Assembly: GCF_940807255.1 (NCBI RefSeq)
Contig: NZ_CALNWY010000013.1
Coordinates: 55,509-119,508 of the forward strand
DNA: 64,000 nt
Reading direction: 5' to 3'
From: Mixta sp. Marseille-Q2659
GTDB taxonomy: Bacteria; Pseudomonadota; Gammaproteobacteria; Enterobacterales; Enterobacteriaceae
The notes below the pieces were generated by a model. The model searched no databases, was not told the DNA's origin, and saw only the letters and a list, made by a program, of their open reading frames with translations. The position numbers and the translations under genes are program-made. Positions 36,897 through 46,830 of this stretch are shown here, one piece after another (within the stretch, counting starts at the first letter, position 1; each line of letters starts with the position of its first letter).

Positions 36897-38437
36897 AAAT
36901 TCGTTCGCAAGTCGGTATGGTGTTAAACCTCGACAAATGTATCGGCTGCCATACCTGTTCGGTAACCTGTAAAAATGTCTGGACCAGCCGTGAAGGCATG
37001 GAGTACGCCTGGTTTAACAACGTTGAAAGCAAACCGGGCGTGGGTTATCCGCACGCCTGGGAAGACCAGGAGAAATGGAAAGGCGGCTGGATCCGTAAAA
37101 TTAACGGTCAGCTTCAGCCGCGTATGGGCAGCCGCGTTGGGCTGCTCTCCAAAATCTTCGCCAACCCGGACGTCCCGGCGCTGGATGATTACTACGAGCC
37201 GTTCGATTTCGATTATCAGCATCTGCACAACGCGCCTGAAAGCAAAAGTCAGCCGATTGCACGTCCGCGCTCGCTGATCACCGGTCAGCGGATGAAAAAA
37301 ATCGAAGGCGGCCCGAACTGGGAAGAGATCCTCGGCGGCGAATTCTCCAAGCGCTCGCAGGATAAAAACTTCGATAACATCCAGAAAGAGATGTACGGCC
37401 AGTTCGAAAACACCTTCATGATGTATTTGCCGCGCCTGTGCGAACACTGCCTGAATCCGGCCTGTGTCGCCACCTGTCCAAGCGGCGCCATCTACAAACG
37501 TGCTGAAGATGGCATTGTGCTGATCGATCAGGACAAATGCCGCGGCTGGCGTATGTGTCTGACCGGCTGCCCGTACAAAAAAATCTACTTCAACTGGAAA
37601 AGCGGCAAATCAGAAAAATGCATCTTCTGCTATCCGCGCATCGAAGCGGGCCAGCCGACCGTTTGTTCCGAAACCTGCGTTGGCCGTATCCGTTATCTCG
37701 GCGTGCTGCTGTACGATGCGGACCGCATTGAACAGGCGGCCTCGACGGAGAACGAGCAGGATCTCTATCAGAGCCAGCTGGACATCTTCCTCGATCCGCA
37801 CGATCCGGCGGTGATCGAGCAGGCCCTGAAAGATGGCATTCCGCAGAGCGTGATCGACGCGGCGCAGAAATCGCCGGTTTACAAAATGGCGATGGACTGG
37901 AAGCTGGCGCTGCCGCTGCATCCTGAATACCGCACGCTGCCGATGGTCTGGTATGTGCCGCCGTTATCGCCGATTCAGTCTGCCGCCGATGCGGGTGTGC
38001 TGGATCAGAAAGGCGTGCTGCCGGATGTGGAAAGCCTGCGTATTCCGGTGCAGTACCTGGCGAACCTGCTGACCGCAGGCGATACCGCGCCGGTACTGCT
38101 GGCGCTGAAACGTATGCTGGCGATGCGTCATTACAAACGTGCGGAAAGCGTGGATGGCGTGGTTGATACCAGCGCGCTGGAGCAGGTAGGTCTGACTGAA
38201 GCGCAGGCGCAGGAAATGTATCGCTACCTGGCTATTGCGAACTATGAAGATCGCTTCGTGATCCCGTCCAGCCATCGCGAGCTGGCGCGTGAAGCTTTCC
38301 CGGAAAGCAAAGGCTGCGGCTTTAGCTTCGGCGACGGCTGCCACGGCAGCGATACCAAATTCAACCTGTTCAATACGCGCCGCATCGACGCGATTGATAT
38401 TACGCGCAAAACCGAGCGTCAGGGGGATGCCTCATGA
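36893..38437 (+). CDS. narH: Respiratory nitrate reductase A, beta subunit
   Basis: Electron-transfer subunit holding one [3Fe-4S] and three [4Fe-4S] clusters that connect NarI haems to NarG. The protein has 514 residues (E. coli 512). Cys clusters are visible at residues 16-26 (CIGCHTCSVTC), in LCEHCLNPACVATCPSGA, and in CRGWRMCLTGCPYKK, where Trp replaces a Cys ligand as in the family's [3Fe-4S] site, plus KCIFCYPRIEAG. The ATG overlaps the narG stop by 4 bases (ATGA), which fixes the start at MKIRSQVGMVLNLDK. Confidence 0.97.
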   Translation: MKIRSQVGMVLNLDKCIGCHTCSVTCKNVWTSREGMEYAWFNNVESKPGVGYPHAWEDQEKWKGGWIRKINGQLQPRMGSRVGLLSKIFANPDVPALDDYYEPFDFDYQHLHNAPESKSQPIARPRSLITGQRMKKIEGGPNWEEILGGEFSKRSQDKNFDNIQKEMYGQFENTFMMYLPRLCEHCLNPACVATCPSGAIYKRAEDGIVLIDQDKCRGWRMCLTGCPYKKIYFNWKSGKSEKCIFCYPRIEAGQPTVCSETCVGRIRYLGVLLYDADRIEQAASTENEQDLYQSQLDIFLDPHDPAVIEQALKDGIPQSVIDAAQKSPVYKMAMDWKLALPLHPEYRTLPMVWYVPPLSPIQSAADAGVLDQKGVLPDVESLRIPVQYLANLLTAGDTAPVLLALKRMLAMRHYKRAESVDGVVDTSALEQVGLTEAQAQEMYRYLAIANYEDRFVIPSSHRELAREAFPESKGCGFSFGDGCHGSDTKFNLFNTRRIDAIDITRKTERQGDAS

Positions 38438-39156
38438 TGGCGTTACGTATTATCGGCCGCCTGTTGGATTATCCCGATCGGGCGCTGTTTGATCATCAAC
38501 AGGAGCTGGAGGAGGCGCTGGCCTCTTCCAGCGAGCTAAACGACGCGCTGCGCGCGCAGCTGCTGGCGGTGATTCAGGATTTCAGCGCCCGTCCGCTGCT
38601 CGATTTGCAGGCAGATTACTGTGAGCTGTTCGATCGTGGCCGTGCCACGTCGCTGCTGCTGTTTGAGCATGTTCATGGCGAATCGCGCGATCGCGGCCAG
38701 GCGATGGTGGATTTAATGGAGCAGTATCGCGCCGCCGGCCTGGAGCTGGACAGCCGCGAGCTGCCTGATTTTCTGCCGCTCTATCTGGAATATCTCAGCA
38801 GCCGCAGCCCGGAAGAGGCTCGCGAAGGCTTAGTGGATATTGCGCCGATTCTGGCGCTGCTGAGCGCGCGACTGCGCCAGCGCAACAGCCGCTGGGCCGA
38901 CTTGCTTGATGTGCTGCTGGCGCTTTCCAACAGCGACATCGCTGCCGAGGCGCTGGAACCGCAGGTCGCACAGGAGGCGCGCGACGATACGCCGCAGGCG
39001 CTGGATGCGGTCTGGGAAGAGGAACAAATCCGCTTCCTGGGTGAACAGGGCTGCGCGTCAGCACAGCAGGAAGCGCATCAGCGCCGCTTTGCCGGTGCCG
39101 TTGCGCCACAGTATCTGGACGTGGCGCAAGCCACCACGGGAATGACAGGACGCTGA
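38434..39156 (+). CDS. narJ: Nitrate reductase assembly chaperone NarJ
   Basis: Cytosolic TorD-family chaperone that holds apo-NarG until the molybdenum cofactor and FS0 cluster are inserted; it is not part of the mature enzyme. The protein has 240 residues (E. coli 236), all-helical, with the family's LLDYPD start, [19 protein letters not shown] and [13 protein letters not shown] motifs. It overlaps the narH stop by 4 bases. The second codon is also ATG, so either Met could initiate. Confidence 0.95.
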   Translation: MMALRIIGRLLDYPDRALFDHQQELEEALASSSELNDALRAQLLAVIQDFSARPLLDLQADYCELFDRGRATSLLLFEHVHGESRDRGQAMVDLMEQYRAAGLELDSRELPDFLPLYLEYLSSRSPEEAREGLVDIAPILALLSARLRQRNSRWADLLDVLLALSNSDIAAEALEPQVAQEARDDTPQALDAVWEEEQIRFLGEQGCASAQQEAHQRRFAGAVAPQYLDVAQATTGMTGR

Positions 39157-39158
39157 TC

Positions 39159-39836
39159 ATGCACTTCTTGAATCTGTTTTTCTTTAATATCTACCCTTAT
39201 CTGGCCGGTACGGTTTTTCTGGTCGGCAGCTGGTTGCGTTATGACTACGGGCAGTACAGCTGGCGCGCAGGCTCCAGCCAGATGCTGGATAAAAAGGGGA
39301 TGCGTCTGGCATCCAACCTGTTCCATATCGGGATTATCGGCATCTTCTTCGGCCATCTGGTTGGCCTGCTGACGCCGCACTGGATGTATGAATCCTTCCT
39401 GCCGATTGCAGTGAAACAGCAGCTGGCGATGGTGGCTGGCGGTATTTGCGGCGCGCTGACGCTGATTGGCGGTGGCCTGTTGCTGAAGCGTCGTCTGACC
39501 AATCCGCGCGTGCGCGCGACCAGCAGTACCGGCGATATCCTGATCCTGACGCTGCTGGTGATTCAGGCTGCGCTGGGTGTGGGCACCATCTTCTTCTCTG
39601 CACAGCATATGGACGGCATTGAGATGATGAAGCTGGTGGGCTGGGCGCAGGCAATAGTAACCTTCCATGCTGGCGCGGCAGCGCATCTGGAAGGCGTGGC
39701 GCTGATCTATAAGGTCCACATGGTGCTGGGTATGACGCTGTTCCTGCTGTTCCCGTTCTGCCGTCTGGTGCATATCTGGAGCGCGCCGGTGGAATATCTG
39801 ACTCGTCGCTATCAGCTGGTGCGTAACCGCCACTGA
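39159..39836 (+). CDS. narI: Respiratory nitrate reductase A, cytochrome b gamma subunit
   Basis: Membrane anchor with two b haems that takes electrons from quinol and passes them to NarH. The 225 residues equal E. coli NarI. Five membrane spans are seen. Haem ligands fall at the E. coli positions His56 and His66 ([18 protein letters not shown]); the other two are in [10 protein letters not shown] and CRLVHIWS. It starts two bases after the narJ stop. A hairpin terminator follows, closing the operon. Confidence 0.97.
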   Translation: MHFLNLFFFNIYPYLAGTVFLVGSWLRYDYGQYSWRAGSSQMLDKKGMRLASNLFHIGIIGIFFGHLVGLLTPHWMYESFLPIAVKQQLAMVAGGICGALTLIGGGLLLKRRLTNPRVRATSSTGDILILTLLVIQAALGVGTIFFSAQHMDGIEMMKLVGWAQAIVTFHAGAAAHLEGVALIYKVHMVLGMTLFLLFPFCRLVHIWSAPVEYLTRRYQLVRNRH

Positions 39837-39843
39837 TTGTTTC

Positions 39844-39875
39844 TGCCGCAGGCGCTGTCCTGCGGCAATTTCTTT
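39844..39875 (+). terminator. Terminator of narGHJI
   Basis: TGCCGCAG pairs with CTGCGGCA around an 8-base loop and is followed by ATTTCTTTT, 8 bases after the narI stop. Confidence 0.75.
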
Positions 39876-40049
39876 TCTCGTTCTGTCTGTCTCTGATGGT
39901 TTCCCTGGCGGCTGCGCGTTTCGCTGATGCCCGCTGTGTTGCTTATTTCCTGAGCCTTTCTTCCCGATTATTTGCACCGCAATTCGGATAGTCTTTCCCT
40001 GGCGACGGTTTTATTATCGCAGGTTCCCTTCTTTAACTTCGGAGCCGCT

Positions 40050-40628
40050 ATGCCCGCCCATTTCAAACTGATCAAAGAGAAGCTGTTGTCAGAAAACTGG
40101 TTTGTGCTGCGCAACTACACCTACGAACTCACCACCAGCAGCGGCGAAACGATCCGCCACAAGCGCGAGGTATACGATCGCGGCAACGGCGCCACCATCC
40201 TGCTCTATAACCGTGCGAAAAACAGCGTGGTGCTGATTCGTCAGTTTCGTATGGCGACCCAGGTCAACGGCAATGAGAGCGGCATGTTGATTGAAACCTG
40301 CGCCGGGCTGCTGGACAACGACACGCCAGAGGACTGCATCCGTAAAGAGGCGATTGAGGAGACCGGCTACGCGGTCGGCAAGGTAGAAAAGCTGTTTGAA
40401 GCCTATATGTCGCCCGGCGGCGTCACTGAACTGATCCACTTTTTCGCCGCCGAATATGATGAATCCCTGCGTGATAATGCGGGCGGCGGCGTGGAAGATG
40501 AGTCGATTGAAGTGCTGGAGCTGTCTTTCCCGCAGGCGCTGGCGATGATTAAAAGCGGAGAAATTCGCGACGGCAAAACCATTATGCTGTTGCAACATGC
40601 CCAACTGGCGGGCTGGCTACAGCCCTGA
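40050..40628 (+). CDS. nudK: GDP-mannose pyrophosphatase NudK
   Basis: Nudix hydrolase that cleaves GDP-mannose to GMP and mannose-1-phosphate in E. coli. The protein has 192 residues (E. coli 191). The Nudix box is split over [22 protein letters not shown] (a GX5EX7REUXEE pattern with K in place of R). The ATG at 40050 gives [14 protein letters not shown] as in relatives; an in-frame ATG 78 bases upstream is not supported. The E. coli neighbour aegA is missing; the nar cluster takes its place. Confidence 0.93.
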   Translation: MPAHFKLIKEKLLSENWFVLRNYTYELTTSSGETIRHKREVYDRGNGATILLYNRAKNSVVLIRQFRMATQVNGNESGMLIETCAGLLDNDTPEDCIRKEAIEETGYAVGKVEKLFEAYMSPGGVTELIHFFAAEYDESLRDNAGGGVEDESIEVLELSFPQALAMIKSGEIRDGKTIMLLQHAQLAGWLQP

Positions 40629-40707
40629 AATATTGAAAAGCGGGCGGCCCCGACGGGCCGCAACGGCGCTGATGGCTTAACCGCAGGGCGCAAACGCGCC
40701 GGCTGAT

Positions 40708-41697
40708 TCAAATATCAGACATAACCGTCATCTGCTCGCTAGCCGCTTGTCCTACCGGCTCGACCTGTAAATCAGGATGCGCCTGTAGTCGCGCCAGCGC
40801 ATCGGCATACAGCGGCATCGAATTTGCCGCACCCGGACGCTCCACGCACAGCGAGGCGTAAGCGGAGGCGAAAAGCGCCGCCTGCTTCAGCGGTTCGCCG
40901 GCTGCCAGCCGGGCGGCCAGCGCGCCGTTAAACGCATCGCCGGCACCGGTGCTGTCAGCGGGCTGGGCGGGAAACAGCGGTATGCGGTACATCGCTTCGC
41001 CATCAGAAAGCAGGGCGCCCTGCATACCCAGCGTAATAATCAATTGGCGGACGCCTTTGTTGTGCAACACGTCGGCGGCCTGCATGGCCTCGGTGAAATT
41101 ACTGACCTTGATGCCGCTCAGCAGCGTGGCCTCGGTGCTGTTTGGCGTCAGCAGATCGATTTTGCGCAGCAGCGCGGCGCTCACCTTCTGCCAGGGCGCG
41201 GGATTGATAATCACAAAGGTGCCTGCGGCACGGGCAATATCCACCATGCGCTGAATAGCGCTCAGGTTATTCTCCAGCTGCATCAGCAGAATATCCGCAG
41301 CGGCCACGGTCGGCTGACAGCGCGTCACTTCCGCCGCCGTTACCATCAGGTTGGCGCCGGGATAGACGGAAATCATATTTTCCGCATCGTCGCCCGCCAC
41401 GTAAATCAGTGCGTTACCGGTAGGTTTCTCTTTGCAGGTAAACAGCGTGATTGCATCAAAGCCGGTTTTTTCCAGATGACGTCGGGCAAACTGCCCGAAA
41501 TCATCCTGCCCGACTTTGCCAATATAGTGAACCCGCGCGCCAGCCCGCAGTGCGGCCGTGGCCTGGTTAGCGCCTTTGCCGCCGGGGCCCATCATGCTGT
41601 GGCGCGCAATAAGTGATTCCCCTGGCTGGGGAAAGCGGCTCATCCCGGCGACAATATCCAGATTGAACGAGCCAAATACACAGACTTTGCCTTTCAT
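40708..41697 (-). CDS. PfkB-family carbohydrate kinase (ribokinase-like)
   Basis: The 329-residue protein carries both PfkB signatures: GGKGANQATAALRAGARVHY near the N terminus, and DSTGAGDAFNGALAARLAAG with the catalytic Asp and anion hole near the C terminus. VCVFGSFNLDIV is the ribokinase-type start. It probably phosphorylates a pentose or hexose brought in by the adjacent ABC transporter; ribose is not proven. Last gene of the minus-strand sugar operon, overlapping the ROK kinase gene by 4 bases. Confidence 0.85.
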   Translation of the reverse strand: MKGKVCVFGSFNLDIVAGMSRFPQPGESLIARHSMMGPGGKGANQATAALRAGARVHYIGKVGQDDFGQFARRHLEKTGFDAITLFTCKEKPTGNALIYVAGDDAENMISVYPGANLMVTAAEVTRCQPTVAAADILLMQLENNLSAIQRMVDIARAAGTFVIINPAPWQKVSAALLRKIDLLTPNSTEATLLSGIKVSNFTEAMQAADVLHNKGVRQLIITLGMQGALLSDGEAMYRIPLFPAQPADSTGAGDAFNGALAARLAAGEPLKQAALFASAYASLCVERPGAANSMPLYADALARLQAHPDLQVEPVGQAASEQMTVMSDI

Positions 41698-42587
41698 ACG
41701 TCTCTCCTGAAGTGGCGCTCGGCAGCCAGACAGGCGCCACGGCAGCCGGTTTGATCGGTAACGCTGCTAAAAACCACTTTCAACCCTTGCCGCGTAACCG
41801 GCGGACGCAGATGGCGAAAGATAACGTCGCGTAGCTGACCCAGCGGGAAATCGGCCATTGCCAGTACGCCACCGCCCAAAATGAGATACTCAGGATCGAG
41901 AATATTCATCTCGCTGGCGATGGTCTGCCCAAGGCGCGCAATAAACGCCTGCAAATCGGGATGATCGCCGTGATGGCTGAACAGCTGCGCCAGCGGCGTG
42001 GCCGCCTGGTTTTTTGCCGCCCAGCGCGCCAGCCAGCTGCCGGAGGTCAGGGTTTCGACGCAGCCCTGATTGCCGCACGGGCAGGGCAGGTCGTTGTCAC
42101 GCCACGGCATATGGCCGATTTCGCCTGCGCCGCCGTGTTGCCCATGATAAAAATTGCCGTTCAGCCACAGGCTGTTGCCCATGCCAGTGCCGAGATAGAG
42201 CCCGACGGCGTGTGCGGGCAGCGCATCCAGCTGCAGCAGATCCCACAGCATCAGATGATTGACATCCTTATCCATTGCCACCGGGACGCCAAGCCGCTGC
42301 GCCAGCAGCGCCGCCACCGGCTGATGATCCAGCGCCTGAATAAAAGGCAATGAAATCACCTGCTGGCGATCGCGACTGAGAATGCCCGGCAGGCCGAGCA
42401 TCACGCCGCTAACTTTTTGCTGCTCCAGCGTGGCGTTAATTAACGCGGCCAGCGCATCCAGCGCCTGCGGCTGCTGCGCCCAGCTGGCGGTGGCGACTTT
42501 ACGAAAGCCATACCATTCTTGTTGCGCATTCAGCAGCAGACGGGTGCTGGTGCCGCCAATATCGATGCCAAGCCAGCTTGCCGTCAT
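41694..42587 (-). CDS. ROK-family sugar kinase (AlsK-like)
   Basis: The 297-residue protein starts with the ATP-binding GIDIGGTSTRLLL and contains LYLGTGMGNSLWLNG, the ExGH motif in GAGEIGHMPW, and the ROK zinc site CPCGNQGCVETLTSG. Layout and partners resemble E. coli AlsK (D-allose kinase), but ROK specificity cannot be read from sequence. It overlaps both neighbours by 4 bases (ATGA junctions), so it is translationally coupled between the epimerase and PfkB kinase genes. Confidence 0.82.
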   Translation of the reverse strand: MTASWLGIDIGGTSTRLLLNAQQEWYGFRKVATASWAQQPQALDALAALINATLEQQKVSGVMLGLPGILSRDRQQVISLPFIQALDHQPVAALLAQRLGVPVAMDKDVNHLMLWDLLQLDALPAHAVGLYLGTGMGNSLWLNGNFYHGQHGGAGEIGHMPWRDNDLPCPCGNQGCVETLTSGSWLARWAAKNQAATPLAQLFSHHGDHPDLQAFIARLGQTIASEMNILDPEYLILGGGVLAMADFPLGQLRDVIFRHLRPPVTRQGLKVVFSSVTDQTGCRGACLAAERHFRRDV

Positions 42588-43276
42588 GCTGACTCCCGCA
42601 GCAGGCTTTGCGCCTGAGTAATATTGCCCATCATCTTGTCCCAGGCGGTTTCCAGGTTGTCATGCAGATTAAACAGCCCGGAGGTGCCGACAATCAGCAC
42701 TTCCGCGCCCGCTTCCAGCAGCGTGCCGTAGGTTTTCTGATTGCAGGAGCCATCGATTTCAATCAGGTAGCGGTAGCCGTGCTGCGCCTTAAGCGCCTTG
42801 AGTTCGGCAATCTTGTTGACCATTTCCGGGATAAAAGGCTGGCCCGCATAGCCGGGATCGACGGTCATCACGGTGATCTTATCCAGCAGATGAATGTAAT
42901 GATGAATAAAGGAGACCGGCGTGGCCGGGTTCAGCACAACGCCCGGCTTTTTGCCCAGCGCCCGGATCTGGTTGATTACGCGGAAGGCGTCACGGTTGAT
43001 GGTCTCCGCATGGGGACAGATAAAGTCCGCGCCCGCCTGCGCCACGGCCGGAATAAAGTCGGTCGGCGCTTCCACCATCAGATGTACATCAATTGCCAAC
43101 GGCGTATGCGGACGGATCTGTTCAATAAAAAAGGGCGACAGCGTAATGTTTTTCACATAGTGACCATCCATGATATCGACATGCAGAAAATCTGCCCGCG
43201 AGTTCAGCACCGCTAACTGCTGCTTGATTTCCATCAGGTTCATACACATCAGCGAAGGGGAGATTTGAATAGGCAT
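42584..43276 (-). CDS. alsE: D-allulose-6-phosphate 3-epimerase-like enzyme
   Basis: The 230-residue protein (E. coli AlsE 231) belongs to the ribulose-phosphate 3-epimerase family. It begins IQISPSLMCMNLMEIKQQL and shows the metal/acid-base residues in FLHVDIMDGHYVKN and MTVDPGYAGQPFIPEM, with the phosphate loop in LIVGTSGLFN. SPSLMCMNL and the DGSCNQ segment fit AlsE better than Rpe. It converts allulose-6-phosphate to fructose-6-phosphate if the assignment holds. Its start shares one base with the permease stop (TAATG). Confidence 0.8.
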   Translation of the reverse strand: MPIQISPSLMCMNLMEIKQQLAVLNSRADFLHVDIMDGHYVKNITLSPFFIEQIRPHTPLAIDVHLMVEAPTDFIPAVAQAGADFICPHAETINRDAFRVINQIRALGKKPGVVLNPATPVSFIHHYIHLLDKITVMTVDPGYAGQPFIPEMVNKIAELKALKAQHGYRYLIEIDGSCNQKTYGTLLEAGAEVLIVGTSGLFNLHDNLETAWDKMMGNITQAQSLLRESA

Positions 43277-44323
43277 TACACTTCCTTTTTTTCAGTTAAG
43301 TGGGGCAGACGGCTGCGCAGCTGGCTGCGACGCAGGGTCAGAATGTGGTGAAAGCGACCTTTAAAATGTTTGATGGCCAGTACCAGGATCAGCACCACGC
43401 CCCACATTGCGAGACTAAAGTGCTGGCTGATATTCATCAGGTTGAAGCCGGTAGAGAGGATCTGCAGCGCGATAAGCGACAGCACCACGCCGGTAACGCG
43501 ACCGAAGCCGCCGTTAGGATCGGCGCCGCCGAGAATGATCGCCAGCACCGTCAACAGCAGATAGGCGTCGCCGTAGCCCATGCGCGCGGAGTTAAAGCGT
43601 GCCATCATCACCAGCCCGGCCAGCACGCACAGCCAGCTGGAGATGACATAGACCACAATCAACATGCGGTGGGTATTCACGCCGCTAAACCAGGTGGCGT
43701 TAATATTGCTGCCGCCCATATAGATGCATTTACCGGTACGGGTTTCCCAGGAACAGCGCCAGCAGCGCGGCGGCGGCGAGGAACAGCCACAGCGGCAGGG
43801 GAACGCCGAACAGCGTATCGGCGCCCAGCGAGCGCACCACTTCCGGCATACCGCTGACCGCCGCGCCTTTGGTCAGCCAGATGCCGATGCCGTTCAGCGT
43901 CATCATGGTGGCGAGCGTGACCAGAATCGGATGGGCGCCGATACGCGTCACCATCAGGCCGGTAATCACGCCGATCAGCGTGGCGATGGCTAACGCGCCC
44001 ACCAGGCCAAGGCCCAGCCACAGCAGCTGCATTGCGGTGCCGGCGCCGGTCGGCAGAAAGTGCAGCAACAGCCAGGCGATAAACAGGCTGGTGAGATTGG
44101 CGGTGGAAATAATCGCCAGGTTCAGTCCGCCGCTGAGGATGGCGATAAACATCGCCAGCGTCAGCAGGCCCAGCTCCGGCAGCTGGAAAGCCATACTCAT
44201 AAAGGTCGAACCGGTAAAAAAGCGCCCCGGCAGTAGCATGGCAAACAGCGCCAGCGCCAGTGCAATCAGCAGCATCAGTCCGCTATTGGTGCCGTCAGGC
44301 AACCACGAATGGCGTCGTTTCAT
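43276..44323 (-). pseudogene. RbsC-type sugar ABC permease, split by a frameshift
   Basis: Two frames make up one permease. The 5' part (44323-43730, 197 codons) gives six to seven spans from MKRRHSWLPDGTNSG to ALFLGNPYR and then TAA. The 3' part continues ETRTGKCIYMGGSNINATW, then DPNGGFGRVTGVVLSLIALQ. Removing one base, probably from the CCC run at 43746-43748, joins them as ALFLETRTGK... in 348 residues; the span is 1048 bases, one more than a multiple of three. Overlap with its neighbours is otherwise intact. Recent inactivation, programmed shift or sequencing error are all possible. Confidence 0.8.
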
Positions 44324-44340
44324 ACTTTTCTCCCGCCGCG

Positions 44341-45330
44341 TCAGACGAAGCTGACATCGGTCTCTTTGCGTTTTTTGTAATGGGTGACGGCGATGGCAAT
44401 CATGATGACGCTGCCCACCACGATGTTCATAAAGTAGTTAGAGACGCCGATCAGGTTGAGGCCGTTTTTCAAAATGGCGATCAGGAAGACGCCCATTAAG
44501 GTGCCGGTGACCGTGCCTTTGCCGCCCATCAGGCTGGCGCCGCCCAGCACAGTCGCCGCCAGCACATCCAGCTCGCCGCCGACCAGCGCATTCGGCACCA
44601 CTTCGCCCATGCGATAGACCTGTACCAGTCCGCCAATCGCCGCCATGGCGCCCAGCCAGCCGTAGGCGAACAGCGTGACTGGGATAACGCGAATGCCTAC
44701 CCGCCGGGCCGATTCCGTATCACCACCAACGGCATAGAGTTGACGGCCAAGGTGGGTTTTATTCAGCAAAATCCAGCTGATAGCGGCGATCGCCAACATC
44801 ATCACCAGCGGCAGGCCGATTTGATAACTCTGGCCGTTGAGCGTAAAGGGCAGCACCTCACGCAGCGTGATCCACCACTCCGGCAGGTCATACAGGCTGC
44901 GTCCGCCGGTCAGCCACATCAGCAGGCCGAACAACAGTGACTGCATACTGATGGTGATAATGATGGAGACGACGCGCAGCGAGGTAATCAGCAGGGCGTT
45001 GATCATGCCGAAGAGCGTGCCGCACAGGATGGCGAGGCCGATACTCAGCAGCGCGCTGTCAAACTGGAAGTGGATAAACAGGCTGGCGATCAGGTACTGC
45101 ACCACCGAGGCGACGGCTGCGAAGGAGATATCGATGCCGCCGGTGACCAGCACCACAAACAGACCGAGCGCGAAAATGCCGGTCACCGCATAGCTTTCCG
45201 CCAGATCGAGCAGGTTCTGGACGCTGAGGAATTGATCGCTGGCCAGTGAGAAGAACAGGATAAACGCCAGCAGTACCCAGGCGAGCCAGCCCTGGCTGCT
45301 CTGCGGTTTGAAACGGGATAAGTCAGGCAT
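44341..45330 (-). CDS. Sugar ABC transporter permease (RbsC/AlsC family)
   Basis: The 329-residue integral membrane protein has about ten hydrophobic segments and the family's markers: LFVVLVTGGIDISFAAVAS, the ATPase-contact loop near NKTHLGRQLYAVGGDTESAR and TVLGGASLMGGKGTVTGTLM. It forms a membrane pair with the product of the frameshifted downstream permease gene, or a homodimer if that gene is dead. Its start overlaps the ATPase gene by 8 bases. Confidence 0.9.
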   Translation of the reverse strand: MPDLSRFKPQSSQGWLAWVLLAFILFFSLASDQFLSVQNLLDLAESYAVTGIFALGLFVVLVTGGIDISFAAVASVVQYLIASLFIHFQFDSALLSIGLAILCGTLFGMINALLITSLRVVSIIITISMQSLLFGLLMWLTGGRSLYDLPEWWITLREVLPFTLNGQSYQIGLPLVMMLAIAAISWILLNKTHLGRQLYAVGGDTESARRVGIRVIPVTLFAYGWLGAMAAIGGLVQVYRMGEVVPNALVGGELDVLAATVLGGASLMGGKGTVTGTLMGVFLIAILKNGLNLIGVSNYFMNIVVGSVIMIAIAVTHYKKRKETDVSFV

Positions 45331-46828
45331 TGATCACCTCCTGCAGCTGCTGTTGCGCGACATTGCCCGGCTGGTATTCAGCGTGGATCGTGCCGTCGCG
45401 GAAGTGGAGAATACGGTCGCAGTTGTACCAGACCTCCGGCACCTCATCAGAAATCAGAATGATGGCTAACCCTTCCTGCGCCAGCTGGTGAATCAGCTGG
45501 TAAATGCTGGCTTTGGCGCCGACATCGACGCCGACGGTGGGCGAATCGAGGATCAAAATGCGCGGCTGGGTCAGCACCCATTTTGCCAGCACAATCTTTT
45601 GCTGGTTGCCGCCGGATAATGTGGAGATGGGCTGATCGGGATCGGCCAGCCGCACGCCCAGCTGCTGGATCCACTGCAGGATAAGCTTGTTCTTGCGGTA
45701 TTCATCAATCAGATGAAAGCGGTTCTGTAGCCGGTCGAGGATCGACAACACCATGTTGTCCGCCACCGACTGCTGTTGTACCAGCCCCAGCGTCAGGCGA
45801 TCTTCCGAAACGTAGCCGATGCCCGCTTTAATCGCATCTTCATGGCTGCGAAAGCGGACGGGTTTGCTGTCGAGCCAGATTTTACCGCTGTCGGGACGCG
45901 TCATGCCAAACAGCGACAGCGCCAGCTCGGTACGGCCCGAACCCAGCAGGCCGCAAAGCCCCAGCACTTCGCCCTCATGCAGGCGGAAGTTAATACCGTG
46001 GTATTGTCCGGCGCGCGCCAGGTTTTCCACCTCCAGCAGGACGCGCTGGTGGCGGGTAGTCGGCGCTTTAAGCTGATAATCCAGCTTCTGGCCGGTCATC
46101 AGTTCGGTCAGCCGATGGCTATCCATTTCGCTGGCGGGCCAGCTGCCGATTTTGCTGCCGTCGCGGATCACCGTCACGCGGTCGGAAATCTCCAGCACCT
46201 CATCCAGCCGGTGGCTGACAAAGACGACGCAGATATTTTTCTCTTTCAGGTAGCGCACGGTGCGCAGCAGCTGGTTGACCTCGGTGCGCGTCAGCGAGGC
46301 GGTCGGCTCATCCATAATCACCAGTTTCGCGTCTGCGACCAGCGCCCGGCAAATCGCCACCTGCTGGCGTTGAGCGATAGATAACGCCGAAACCTTCTCA
46401 TCAAGGACCAGCGTAAACCCCAGCTCCTTAACGATACGCTCGGCGGTATCGCGCAGGCGGCGCGCGTTATACCAGCTCAGCAGGCCGTTGAGGTTATGCT
46501 CAAATGCGATGTTCTCTGCCACGCTGAGGTTAGGAAACAGCGAGAGATCCTGATAAATCACCTGAATGCCGAAGCTGCGCGCCTGTTTGGGCGTCAGGCG
46601 CGGCCAGCTGCTGCCATCCTGCAGGCGGATTTGCGCGCCGCTGTCCGGGGCGTACACCCCGGAAATCACCTTTATTAGCGTACTTTTTCCGCAGCCGTTG
46701 GTGCCTGCCAGACAGTGAACTTCGCCGGGCATCAGCGTCAGCGAGACGGCGTTCAGCGCCCGGTTGCCGCCAAAGGTTTTCGACAGATTTTCCAGCGCGA
46801 TCAGCGCCTGAGGTTGCTGCTGATTCAT
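45323..46828 (-). CDS. Sugar ABC transporter ATPase (RbsA/MglA type)
   Basis: The 501-residue protein is a duplicated ABC ATPase. The first half carries Walker A GTNGCGKSTL, signature ALSIAQRQQVAICRAL and Walker B KLVIMDEPTASLT. The second half has the degenerate Walker A GLLGSGRTEL usual for this family, LSGGNQQKIVLAKW and RILILDSPTVGVDVG. It energises uptake of the operon's sugar. It lies 2 bases downstream of the binding-protein gene. Confidence 0.93.
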   Translation of the reverse strand: MNQQQPQALIALENLSKTFGGNRALNAVSLTLMPGEVHCLAGTNGCGKSTLIKVISGVYAPDSGAQIRLQDGSSWPRLTPKQARSFGIQVIYQDLSLFPNLSVAENIAFEHNLNGLLSWYNARRLRDTAERIVKELGFTLVLDEKVSALSIAQRQQVAICRALVADAKLVIMDEPTASLTRTEVNQLLRTVRYLKEKNICVVFVSHRLDEVLEISDRVTVIRDGSKIGSWPASEMDSHRLTELMTGQKLDYQLKAPTTRHQRVLLEVENLARAGQYHGINFRLHEGEVLGLCGLLGSGRTELALSLFGMTRPDSGKIWLDSKPVRFRSHEDAIKAGIGYVSEDRLTLGLVQQQSVADNMVLSILDRLQNRFHLIDEYRKNKLILQWIQQLGVRLADPDQPISTLSGGNQQKIVLAKWVLTQPRILILDSPTVGVDVGAKASIYQLIHQLAQEGLAIILISDEVPEVWYNCDRILHFRDGTIHAEYQPGNVAQQQLQEVINA

Positions 46829-46830
46829 GA

